Notes under the pieces: generated by a model
What the model was told of the DNA's origin: nothing
The model's input: the letters and a program-made list of their open reading frames with translations, nothing else
Databases searched by the model: none
Source of the DNA: Lethocerus indicus
Taxonomy: Eukaryota > Arthropoda > Insecta > Hemiptera > Belostomatidae
DNA: 64,000 bases
NCBI GenBank assembly: GCA_019843655.1
Contig: JACDQD010000003.1
Span: 5,272,925 to 5,336,924 of the forward strand
Direction of reading: 5' to 3'
Shown: positions 22,000 to 35,100 of the stretch, one piece after another
Layout: the number at the start of each line of letters is the position of its first letter
How positions within the stretch are numbered: position 1 is the stretch's first letter
Position numbers and translations under genes: made by a program

Positions 22000-24900
22000 C
22001 TGCAAATGGAAAAAGTAATAATGAAATAAATTCGATTTTCTCTTGTAAAACAATAAAGATTATTCTTTATAATACAACTGTGTAAAACATTGTAATCGTG
22101 AAAAAAGCTACTGTTCATTAACAGCAACTTAGTTTAACACAATTTTCAGGACAGAAATTTTACTAAATCCAACAAATTATATTTACTTTATGCATCATTA
22201 TTACACAATATTAGCTTGCATGAAAAGTTAAAAACGATTTTAAAAACTCGAAGGTAAATTATTATTTTTTTATCATTGAAATCCAGTGCCCAATGACTTC
22301 TTGACTATGTTCACAAAAATGAATTCTTCTCGACCTTGTATAAGGAACCGGTCTGATCCTTTATTGTTTTACCAAATGTGGTTAATGGTCGTATACCTTT
22401 CACATAAGAAGCGTGTTCCGTCGCAATTTTAAGGCCCCATTGTGGGCAGGTATATAATTTTTTTTTATTAATCAGTCGAAATTACAGTTTCCTTGACCCC
22501 TTTCACACACAGCTATTTATTTCTTTATTGTTCGTTATTCGAGGTGTTGTTTTTACGACGATAAATCGTTTTCTATAATGAATTAATGACGCAGTCCACA
22601 TAATAATCTAATCGTTCTTCCTCACGATTCCTCAAGAACCGTGTTTCGGAGCAAGATTTAATTGTGTTACTGTACAGAGAAATTACTCAGAATAAAGGGT
22701 GCAGATATTATGGTATTTTTCAATATTAGGGCAACTTTATCCAAAAAATTTGGAGATGGTCCATTTATCTACGGTGATATAGTAACTACTATTGGTGAAA
22801 TGAAAAATTGGTTTTCCCCAATAGAAAATTGAGGGCTTAGCACGAATGAATCAAGGGAAGCAAAATTCAGTATGTTTACATTATAATAATTATATAAAAT
22901 TAATTAAATTTTAATGTGTGTATTAAAACTATCTCGAACTTTTAGAAAGATGTAAACGCAGTCTGAGACGCACAAAATGTAATTATGGCTTTCTCTCGCA
23001 AGATTATCTTGAAGTGGGCGTGCCCTCGAACCGAGCCTTGAACCCCCAGGAGAGTTCGACTAAATATAATTTTCACCGTCTATAATTTTAGCCCCGTGTA
23101 AAAAAGCTACCGTCGGATGTTCAGCCCCCAAACCCGGTTGGGAAGACGCGGGCGATTTTGCGCGCAAAACTCAAAACCCGGTGTCCTCGAGGCACATTAC
23201 ACACGGCCGCCGTTTGGACCAACGCCCATCTTTTTTTCGGCTTCCGTCAGCTACACGACGATCCTTATTTTCAGGGCCCGGCGCTCGTAAATAGTTTCAA
23301 ACCGAGGATCAGCCGAGTCCGAGTTTCGCTTTGTGAAAGTGAAACGAACGATGAGCTCTTATTTTAAGATGGAGTTTAATTTACCTGGGTCGAGGGAGGA
23401 GAGGGAAAGTTGGTATTATTTTATCAACTAATCAAACTATCGTTTAATTTCTAAATAGGTCAAGCGTTCTCCTTAAAAAGTCAGTACGCAACTGATATCA
23501 TATATGGGCTTGGGATAATATCGCCCCTCTAGCCCATCTTCTCTACACCTTTGACGGTTTTTCGCAATCATCAGTGATAGATTCCGTTCTGGTGTATCAA
23601 TGCTTTACATAAACTGGTTGCCAGCACAAGTTCAATCTGAATTAGCACTATTATCGGAGATGCCTTATGTTCTATGCACTAGGGATCAGACGGGGTATAA
23701 GAGTTGATGCAATAAATTATTTGAGCACACTAGGAGCACAGAGAATAAGAAAGATGGATAGTGAGAAATACATTAAATATTTGGCCGTGAAATTAATGAA
23801 CAGGACTGCAAGAATGACTCAACAAAACAAGCCGAGCGACGGGACCGAGGGATATGAAAATGGCTTATTATATTTTCTATTCCGACACTTTTCACAAAAC
23901 TATTTGACATATTGAGCGGTCTTTTCATCTCGAACGCCTACTGAATGCAATTTTTTCTCGCAACAGCATAACCTACGCGGGAATTAAACGAGCGTGCAAT
24001 GACTAAATATAGAGTCGCTGACCTGAAATTAGCGGCTGGGACTTTTCTTTCGCGTCAGAAAGATGCCGGCGGATGTCCTTGTCGAGATCGCAGTCTCGTC
24101 TATTTTACGAGCAACAACTGAATCGATTCGATCTGGATAATTGAACTGGGTATATGACGCGCACAACGAACGTTATTAAAGTAAATCCGATTTCACACTT
24201 TATTACCTCATTTAGCTTCAAGATTCTTATCTTGGAAATGCATAATCCATATTGCTTATAACTTTAACCATTTAAAATGATGTTCAAGTAGGTGAAATTT
24301 CAGTTACAAAGCCTAAACTGTTTTCTTGTTGTGACCGCAAATAATGTAGTTCCATAAGCCAAAGTCTTATTGGCAATTTACAGGGATATTTTATATAGAA
24401 GAAATGAACTGGGTTAGTTCGTTAATTCTTACTCTAAACAATTATAGTCCACTTTTACTTCCTAGCTTAGTTCCTAGCAAATCCAAATCGGTATAATCAT
24501 TCAGCAGGTGTCACACACCTCCTATGTTATATACATTTAGGGGGAAACGAACGGAACAATGAAAATTATGCACGCAATTTTGGCATTACTTTAAAATTGC
24601 GCCAATGGTACAATTTAATTATTATATTTTATTAAATCACGCGTGTCAAAATAATTACCATTTCATTACCTAACTACTGTAGACTGTTTAATTACTCCTC
24701 ATTAGGCTTCAAATCGCCATTAAAGTTTCATCACCGCGTATAGGTGAAAAAGATATTTCGCCATTAGGCAAAGATTTCTTCATTATCGCCTATTGTATTC
24801 CGTCCTGCTCATTTTCTATCCAACCAAGTTTCGTAAACTATTTTCTCGTGGGATACGTTTGTTTACAAGTTAAATTTTTCCCAGAGCCCTCTACGGTGGA

Positions 24901-27900
24901 AACTGAATCCGAGTCCTCCGAACCCAACCGGGTTGGATGAATAAACTGCCAAGTGCAGACCAATTTTTAGTCATGGAATGGAACACGCCGCCTGGAATAA
25001 CCTAGATACCTATTTACCGAACAATTACCTACCTCCTAAATATCATCCGAACATTTACTGTCTCGAATTTCTTTGTGATGTATGTAACTGCAAATCATCC
25101 GTCCCATATATGGTCGCGACAAAAGGCAAATGCTGGTTCGAGGCCAGCTCGAACGTGTCGTGTGAGGAGGTGGCGAGATAAAATAATCTCGCGAAGCGCG
25201 GTGGAACTTAATTAACGACGGTAGTTACATCAGTGTAAAATATGTTCGAGATTGGATTTCAAGTTCATATTAAATGTAATAGCGCCTGTTCCCTGCTACG
25301 ACCGACGCGTTGTGCGTCTCGAGATATAAAAATGTAAAAGACAAAAAACCGAATGTAGATGAACCCGTTTGTTCATCCTTGAAGATATTGGAAGGCTGGT
25401 TCGGCAAGGACGTCCACCAGGTCTTCAGCTCGTGCTCGCCGAGGTTCAAATTTTAGTGGATTTTTTTCCCTTCTAAATCGTGCTATTAGCGTGGAATACT
25501 AAAGAAGGTGTTATAATCTGCAGAAGTCCCTAACAAAAAACAGCGGTAACCGTAGACATTTCGGTGGAAATTTTGAGATATTTACCAATGTTGCATAATG
25601 TACAGAGACGAATATTGAGTTAAATTAGAAGTACTTACGTTTTTCAATCTGTTCTTTAATTATTACATAGTGAAAACTGTAGGGTACTATAAAGAACAAG
25701 CTTATTGGCTATTCCAGTAAAGATCTTACACAGGAACTGCGAACCAGGCACGTTCAGTACAAAAAGGTACAAAATTAGCCGAGAGTGCAAAAGAATCGCG
25801 TTTGGATAAAAAAGTCATTGAACATATTCAAATAAAACACCTTATGCTAAACGATTAGTCAACGAGAGTCGTTTTGTTAGCGGCGGCTGAAAAGGTTGGT
25901 CACTTTCCAACGTAAGGTTAGTTTCACAGCGCGTTTTCTGAATCCAAATCAGAACCTACGTATAGGTCTCGCAGTTTTAGTGCTTTGAAAATGCTTTCTA
26001 AATATTCTTACTGGGCTAATATACACTGCGATTAAGTTGAGTTGGTTACACGAACTCGTGTTGGTTTTATTAGTATTTAGATTTGCCCATATTTTATAAG
26101 AATGAAAAATACACATAAAAATAATCGACGTTTAGAAGAATACTAACTCTCATTTCTCACTTATTTATTTAGTTCTAAATCACACAATTAAAGCTTTTTC
26201 TTGTTATTATACCGATTATCGCTTATATATTAAAATAATTTAGGAAGGATTATGTTCGATTTTGGAAGGATTACATTATTGCTGAGTTATTTCCTTATTT
26301 CTGAGTAAAGTAATATTATAGACAAGGGGCGACAATTTCTTTCTTCCCTCCCTTCCTAAAATTTTGCATACTAAAATACGCGCTCATTTTAATATATAGT
26401 TATAAGAATGAATGACCGCCTGGCGCACTCTTCTTTGTGCCTTTATACAGGAAGGGCGGGGGACATACAATTAACAATCGCAAAACGTTCTCTGGCAAAA
26501 TGCAAAGCACGTTCGTTTCTTAGAACGGGATGTACAGTTATCATTTGCCAAACATCAAGCGGCCTGTCCCGCACATAATTTTGGTGTATTGAATTGAAGC
26601 TTTACGTATAAATTCTATTTTCGTACGCTTCGTATCCAATTTTAATACGGAGACATCTGTTTGACGGACTGTACTTACTGAAAGCCTAGAGATAACACTA
26701 CCCTCACATTATTACCTTTTTACGCTTCCCTCATACCAATAATCCTTGATAATTAATTCTAATTTGTCATTATATAACAAACGATTCTGGACGGAGAATG
26801 TTTGACCAAAAGTAGATTTGAAATCTGGACTCGTTCTAACTGAAATGGCGCATAGTGGACTACATACAGCTGGTTGGCCTATATAAACAGTTGCAGGCAG
26901 TTGATTACGTATAGAAGTAGTCGAGTGAGCATTTCCCCCCTAAACCAGTTTTCCTTTAAGAGTGGCAGTTAATAGAGGGGCACTGGCCAGGGGCCACGTC
27001 TTGCATTCGGGCTAAATAAATAAATTTTTTTAATTCCTGAATTGTTGACTCAACTTCAGGTGATATTATATAATACAAATTGCATTATATACGAAACTAG
27101 ATTTCGGACCGGCACGATATTAGCATATAAACGGGTCAAGTACACATCCCAAATTGTTAATCGGCCAAACATAGGTCTTTCTTGTAACCGGATCTGCCGT
27201 AACGCATTTCTCTGTTGCGATTCTTTCCCGCTCCATTTATTTTTATTTCAATGAACATGTTTCATATGTTGCAAGTCCTGTGCACCGAAGGTCGATCGGG
27301 TTGGGAAAGGATTTATGTTCGAGAAATATTGGAACAGTGTTCAGGTAGTTCAAGGGTTCCATGTTCAAATAAGAGTAGTGACGGAGAACGGTTGTTTTCA
27401 TGTTCTCCATTGCTAAACACATATTTATTGAGTTTGATGCTAATAGAAGGGATTAAAAAACATGTATCATAAGAAAAAATCGCGTCAGAAAGATTAATAA
27501 TGTTAGTAAGAGAGAGAGTGGACAAATAGTAGCGGGTGTTAATGAAGTCTTTAAAATAATGATATACGGGAAAATAAAAATAGTTCGATTTTAAAGTCGG
27601 AAAATAGGTTCGTTTCATCTTTATACCTATATTAATGAATCAATCGAGGCAAAGTAAATATTTAATCTGTATTATTGATTCGAATTCAAGGAATTAACAG
27701 ATATATGGTTGATTTTCAACTCTGAGTGCTGTTCTTAATTACCCCCTAAATGTATATACCGGATTTTCTTGCCTTTCACAGCGGTTACGGGTTTTCAGGC
27801 TAGTGGACAGGTCCAGTTAGAGGGGTGAATAATAAAAAGCCGAAGATTTAGAGAGCCAGAACTGGAAAAGCGGGTGAGGGTGGGAAGCCGTTGCCAGTCA

Positions 27901-27954
27901 CCGGCTAACGGTGTTCTCCTTTCAGCTGTCTTTTTCACGGCGAAGCAAGCGGGT

Positions 27955-28350
27955 AAGAGGGTAAGGAGGAGAAGAATAAGAGGAGGAGGAGGAGGAGAAG
28001 GAGGTGAGAGGGTAGGCGGGGTTTCGCCCGTTATAGAACCGGAACAGTTGTCGAAGGACGACCGGGTGTCGTGGGCTTATTGCAGGGCGTGGCCCACACT
28101 TATGCGTCGCACGCTCCCTTCTGTTCCTCAAGGTCCTGTTCACTCTCTCTTTCCCCCTGTCTCTCATACACCCACCCCCTGCAACCCTCTCGCTCCCTCC
28201 ACACAACGGCCGGACATCGCGTCCGTTTTATTTTAATTCTTATCTCTCTCTCTCCCCTCATTCCTCTCCCTCATTATCTTCGGACGGTCTATATCCCCTT
28301 TGTGTCTCAATCCCCCGGCTTCTCCTTTACTCCGGGTCCGCTTCTCCCCC
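27955..28350. promoter_or_regulatory. GA-rich then CT-rich block, possible GAGA-type regulatory element
   Basis: The plus strand has a run of GGAGGA/GAGAAG repeats at about 27961-28015, followed after about 120 bases by CT-rich repeats (CTCTCTCTTTCCCCC, TCTCTCTCTCTCCCC) up to about 28275. GA/CT repeats bind GAGA-factor-like proteins in insects and mark promoters or Polycomb elements. Function here is inferred only. Confidence 0.35.
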
Positions 28351-31300
28351 CACTGTCTAATTGCGCAATTTTGACCGCAGACTTCGCAGGCGACCGGTTT
28401 CGGAAAGGCCGTTGCATTTACAGCGGACCAAAAAACTGTGGCATTTTTTCCAAGTCTGCAATCCTACTTGTTTCGCGGGATACTAAAGAATGTTCTGGTA
28501 CTTTGAAGCGCTACAATTAATAAGCGACACAAATCTGCGATAATATTTAGCGATAAATATTTTAAATCACGTAGTTTTAAAAGTACGCGTTGTAAAGTAC
28601 GAAGTATTATATGTAAGTGTAGTTGTCTAATGGTATTAATTAAATAATGACCTAATGAAATATGTTCAACTATATTTTTTCTGAGGTGAACGAATAAAAT
28701 CGTTTAGCAGGTCTACTCATCAGTATACTCAATAAAAGGTAAAAAATTCGCAGATACAGTTATATTTGTGATCTAGCAGACGATATAGCAGAAATGAAAA
28801 TGTACTAAATTTTATAAGTAGAATGGGAAGTAGAAATGTACTCTAATATCTCAATCAGTCATTCCCAACCGAAATATTTGTTTTAATAATACTTTATTCT
28901 CCAATATATATACGAGGCCAGCACGTTAGAATAAAGGAATAAATTTTTCTAGTTTTGACTAAAATTGGAGCCGGATTTCAGTTAAACCAGCAAATCGAAA
29001 AGCCCCATTTGGAGGCTGTTCTTTTCCCGTTGGCATTGGCCACCCGCTCGGAAGGAATGTTGACAGCGCACATTGAAGGAAAAAAGCGAAATTATACCGA
29101 CAATGATAAGCTCAAATTCCGAGATCTAATGAATATTTATCATTCTACTTTGAATAATTATGATCCCGTATTCTAGACGGGTTAGTCCCGTGAACACTTC
29201 CTTGAAAGGGAAAACGAATATCCACTCGAATGGACGATTATTCAAATTATATATCCACACCAAACTCGGGAAGAATGTTAATGATAAATTACTCGAATCA
29301 TAATTGGAAATAAAATAAAGCACAACCGTTAAGCGATGTCCCTTTTCAACTGTTTATAATTTTCTTCACTCGAATATTAATTATACTGGGAATTGAGCAA
29401 ATTATCATATAATTTCCATGTTCACCACCATTTTTCAAGCATCGAGGTAAACCATCAACATATATCATTGATGAGTAATTCATTCATGGCTGGGTTCATA
29501 AACCTAAACTTGTTATCTTCTTTTTCAGTTCGATATTGTTTTATTCGCGGAATAATATTAATGAACCAATTTTCGAGGTCGTAAACTTATATTAACCAAG
29601 AAAGTGCCGAAGCCATTGTTCGAACCCGAGTTGGTAAGTGACGGGGCAAATTTGTTACTGATAACAAAAAAATGTGTCTTTTATTATGACAGTGGGCTAA
29701 TTATAGTATAATGGAAAGAAATCTCTACAAGGAAATGAAGGCTCCTTGTCTCTGCCAATTAAAGCCGTTGACAATCGCCAATCTGCTGAGACGTGACGAC
29801 TAAGTATCGCGGTTCGCTCCGCTTCGCAAGCCCCTCTTTCATTATTATGTTACGTACACGTTAATCATTGAAGTTTTACGCACAGTTGATTCAAAGTAGG
29901 CTTCGTTTCCACGATCCTACCGCGCGGACGAATCCCTCATAGTTCTTGAAATACATTCTTCTAATGCGATATACATCGCAATCGTTTCAAATTTGTTCCA
30001 CAAAAAGTAATAATTGCTAATTTTCTCAACAGAGCTCATACTCCGTAAAAGTACTGTTTTATGCCTACAATAAATGCAGGGCGATTGAATATTTAGAGTG
30101 ATAACTCATTCCTCTGAACAAACTCTAGAATGGGTCCACTCTCGGGTGAAACTACAGTCTGCAAATGGCGCTGCTAAGCGTTAAATAACCGCCCGGATGA
30201 AAATATTATGCAAATCAGTTTGCATGAATTAAAGAATAAATTGCGTGGGCGCTGAGGCAACGCGAAGGGGCCATCAACCAGACTACTTGTGTCGGCATCC
30301 TATTGCCAGCAGCGCTTACATTTTGTCAAAACAATGAATTCCCGGATTATGGGGATTATATCGTTTATTTAGGTTGCAATACAGTAAATTAAATGTTTGA
30401 GTACAATCAAACTCGTTATGAGCTTAGACAATGTTGTGCAAAAACTGTATTCGTTGTTTGATTGCGAATTGCTAAATAACGACAAAACCGGTTACGTTCT
30501 ATTTCTGAAATGACGCTCTACACGATAAGTGAGTTTTGTAACTGGATTTGTGTAATTATCATCGCTGCAATGTTCGTGTATAGGATAACACTGTTGGTAA
30601 GCAGTTTATCAGATATTCTTATAACATGATCAAGTACACGCAAAATCAATATGAAATGGGAACACAGAGTCATTATTTAAATTGCTAAAAAAAATCGAGG
30701 TAAATTTATCGAATTCTGCATTACATTCATAATTTTAACACATCCAAAGTGCCAAACACCGCTAACATCCAACTAACACCGCTACTGAAGTTGGCGAGCA
30801 GCCGAAACCAGTCTAGCAAAAGACCAAACCAGCGGCAGGAGACAGAAACACACGAAGTATCGTTTTATCTCAGGGTTTATTACGACTTTCAACGGTAAAC
30901 GACTGTAATTACATTCAGGCAGCGGGGAATCGACCGGTGAACTTTTGAAAAATAAAACGCGACTATTAGATCAGGAAAGAGGGAGGTAAGAAAAAGAAAT
31001 AAGTCTGAAAAATATCGACGGATCAAAGGTGAAGGATACGGTGAAAGAACGGTGGATTGAACGTGGGAAGGATACAGATATACAAGGTGACCACCCGCCA
31101 CAACATCTGGTCACGGCTTCGGGTTGGGCTTAGCAACAACAATAATTTATCCAGCCGGTGACTTTCTAATTGTTTACCGATATTTACAATTCGGTGTTGA
31201 GCACGCGGCTATCTATTTCTGTCCCGAGCTGAGTCAATAAATAAAGTCCCCTCGTACCTTTTAAAGTACATTTTATATGAAACAGTGTACACAAACAAAT

Positions 31301-32101
31301 TGCAAGTTCCTGCATCACGAATGAAATAAATTATAATTTACAACAAGGCCACTTGAACTAAATTTGAATTCATAGGTTAACTTAGCGCGATCAAGGAATG
31401 CCAAATAAATATATATCACGATTCATAAACTAGTTATTTTTAACTATTTTTTCCTGCCTATCGGAATTAAACATTTGATTAAATATCTCATAGTTTCATT
31501 AGATATCTAGGAATTATTGCGATACAAATTTGTTGGAAATTAGGAATGACACGGAAAAATGTATGATGAGTAAAATAACAAGGTTTATCTGTGGATATCC
31601 CTGGAGAGATGAAAATTAGCCGCCGGTCATAACGACTGTGGCCCACGTATGATAATGTCACGAACTGCATGAAACCGACGTGTTTCTAATGCATTTGTTT
31701 ATAAATGCTAAGAGCCAAGGATTTGGAGGCCAAATCCTTTACTGATCACATATTTTACCTCTTCCAAGATGGAACGATAATTTTTACAAGACAAGTTTTT
31801 CGTATTCGATGCTATAAGGTAAAAATGTCAGGGGATAATTTCCTTTTCATATTTACCGTTTTACGTCAGATATGCACGAGGCAGTAATTCAATGACAGCA
31901 AGCTATTAAGAGATAGTTATATGACAAGTAAAAGAAAAATTACGCTTATATATTTCCCAATGTTTTCCTACTTTAACAAAATAGGCAAGGATTATATTCA
32001 TGATTAAGTAGAGGGCCAGCAAGAGCGCACTTTCTGTATTGTGCCCTTCTAAAATTCGGCATTAAAAGTTTACACTAGCTACTCAAATATAGGAACAGCC
32101 T

Positions 32102-32120
32102 CTGAATCTTACAGATTCAG
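32102..32120. repeat. Hairpin with 7-bp stem
   Basis: CTGAATC and GATTCAG flank TTACA. It is a short perfect inverted repeat in non-coding DNA with no known role. Confidence 0.85.
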
Positions 32121-35100
32121 GTGTTCTGTTGTTTTTGTCAGGTAGAAGGTATTATTGCAACCTGTCAATATTTTCAAACGGACCGACTTGAGACTTCGCC
32201 CCGATCACGAAATGAAGAAAAGGCGTGAGTCTCCCCCCGGTCACGTAGTGGACATTAGCGCGATGCCTTGACCAACAGTGCTTAACCAATATTGCATTTC
32301 ACCTTGTTGCCGTTATTGGCGGATTGCAATTCGTCGCGGTGGGTTCACATTCAATAACCTAATAATAACAGGGGTTCGGCATGTTCTCTCCTAAGACCCT
32401 AAATCGTGCTTTAGGCCACCAATGCCCCTAAGCATTATAAATTCGTCAGAGAATAGATGCTCACGCTCAACACTCGTGCACTGCTGAACTTTAAACACTT
32501 TTGCGAATCATTTATTTGAACATATTTGAGTGATCTTTATGCGTCCCCCGATCTTGTCCTGTATCCACCCGCTACTTTTTTGAGGTTTACCTTTTCGCGG
32601 GTCCTTCGACAACCAAAAGGTAAACAAGGGATTGTTGCCATACGTCTTTATTGAATAAACTGCCCATAAACCTGGAGGGAACAACTTTGTTGTCTGTTAT
32701 TGTTTAACTAATGCCGAGAAAAAAAAGGGTGAGGATGCATTTTCTCTTTAAGGTGGGAATGGAAGCGTTACTTCTTTGTGGCGTAATGACGTTTAAACGT
32801 TTTCGTAGAACTGCATTTTATTTTTTTTTCTATTTTCACAGCAGGATACAGGTTTATGGCGTCGGGGAGTGAGAGGATCGTTCCGACTGGTGTATGGTTG
32901 GCTTTTCTGGCTTTCTAAACTGGTCCACCTTGCGACAAGGACCAGCTGATTAGAACTGCTCGACTTCAACTACACCGCCACCGCTCCGCATAACTCAACT
33001 TCTGTCTACATCCAAAGTGTATTGGCAATCGCCTTTTTTCCCATTTTATACGGGACTCGTTTTGACGACCAGTTTTACTGCATCCTTAATAATTATTCCA
33101 GGTTTTTTTCAAGCGTGTCCACGGTTGGATTAATAACCTCAGAAATACTGGCAAGGCCGTATATTAGAACGACTCGACATTTTTCAATCACATAAATAAG
33201 CGATCGGACATGCCATTTTTAAAAATAAATTCCAACCATCTGAAATTTAATAGAAGTATAATTGAAAAAAAAAGAGAATACAGAACGTCAGAAATATTAT
33301 GCAACATTCCGTAAGCAATAAAAAGTACAATACAATTCATCAAAGATACGAAATTGACAAGTTGAACGTAAAATAAGGACAACCTTTCCCCGTGCATAAC
33401 GGCGAGGGCGCACAAATTGCGCGGTAAATAAATACGAAGAAAAAATAGAATAAATTCCGAGACATAAGACTAACGGGGAATGAACGGTGTAAATTCTGTG
33501 TTATGTAAAACTCCTGTTTTACATAAGGAATAAGAAATATGGGCAGTAAGTGATTATAGAATATTTCTTTCATTGTGACTCACGAACCCTTCTTACGGCC
33601 TCCTTCGCCTGTCCGTTTTTTTATAATTAGGCCCGTTCATGGCTGTCTTTGTCGCCAAAACCGGTGCCATAAATGAGGTTTGATTTCGGGGGGAGAAAAA
33701 AGGAGCGGGTCGGGGTAGTCGAGTGCGGGGTGAACGCTCGGGGCCGGGACCACGCCTCGGCCCGCCGTTCTCAGTCCCAGTTACGGGGTCACCGTTTCCA
33801 CACAGATCGTGATCCCTCCGCCCTCCGCCTATTGCCAAACCTTGTGCGGTAGGACCTCGCAGTGCATCACGATGCCGTACATGGAAGAAAATCAGAAATT
33901 ACGATTATCGTTCAATTTCTGTCCCAAAAATGGGTTCACTAATTCATTTCTTCCATTGCGACAGTCCGACTTGTATTAGCGAAATATTTCCTTCGCCTAT
34001 ACGGACCCCACCCTTAGACCTTTCACAAGACTCCGACCACTTTTTATTGGTGATACTTCATTTCTTTACTCTGCCCCTTACTTACTGAAATAAAACAATA
34101 CCGCTTAAATTACTTTTAGTTTAGATACTCTTATGATTTAGTCTCACCTTTTTTCATACATTTTTTTTGTACTTATAAGATCGATATCGATTGTTTTGAA
34201 ATACACATATTTTATTCAAATTGGATTTCTATTTGAACGTAATCAGCTCTAATAATTCAACACAATCAATTAGACTTCTTAAAATTATAATTAATGATTG
34301 AAATACTTTTACTCGATTTAATCGAGGGGATTACATGCGAATACACCGGAGTTGACTGTAATGTATGGCATACAACAACGGCCTTATTACTCGTTTGTGA
34401 TCCTGAAATGGTAAAGATCGTATATTACAGGTTATACCGTGCGATCGGGCGGATTTTATTATTAAAGATGGTCGTAACTGGGGAACTTGCCAAATAAAAT
34501 CGGTTTCCGTTCTAAAAAGGGAAAGGCGTCTCACTCCGAGACTGGCTACCGACCCAGATCCGATTGATAAGAATTAAAGGATTATAATTTAAGGAATATG
34601 AATATATGAAAGTTAAAAAAAGGACACCGTCGTCCGTAATAGATTTTTTTTTCGCCGCGGCGAATTCTGGAGATGGTCGGCAGTCTAAAAACGGGTTTCT
34701 CTGTGGAAAAAACTCCCGTCGCCTACTGTTCACCAGGTGACCCACTTCGAGAACGGGTCCTGACGCCTGATCGGGCACACATATACTACATCAAACGAAA
34801 TATTCCCCTCCTCGGCCCCCGCGCGGGGGAAAGTAAAAGTGCTGTTTTGTAACTCCGAACCCTGCTAAAGTTGCGTCTTGCTTCGCTACAGAAGCCTGCA
34901 CCCATAGACGGTCGGTTATTGATTGGAGTCGTAACTTCCTGTTCTCCGCCGACAGGCTGTAGCTGGCCGCCCCACAATGGAAACTACTCTGTTTCTTCCA
35001 TAGACTCTAAGCTGTCTATTATAGACGAATGATACCCTCCACTCCAACGCGGATATATTGAGTTGAATGTATTCCCTAACCCGCGACGTAAACGTGGTGA

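Noticed and set aside
21496..22018. Plus-strand open frames with poly-Cys, poly-Leu or poly-Ala/Pro runs
   Set aside because: They are the reverse or shifted reading of the poly-Gln/poly-Ala tract and the chitin-binding exon.
32630..32660. Minus-strand ATG with donor near 32.59 kb considered as the Cda5 first exon
   Set aside because: It reads MATIPCLPFGCRRTREK, ends in phase 0 instead of the required phase 1, and is not a signal peptide.
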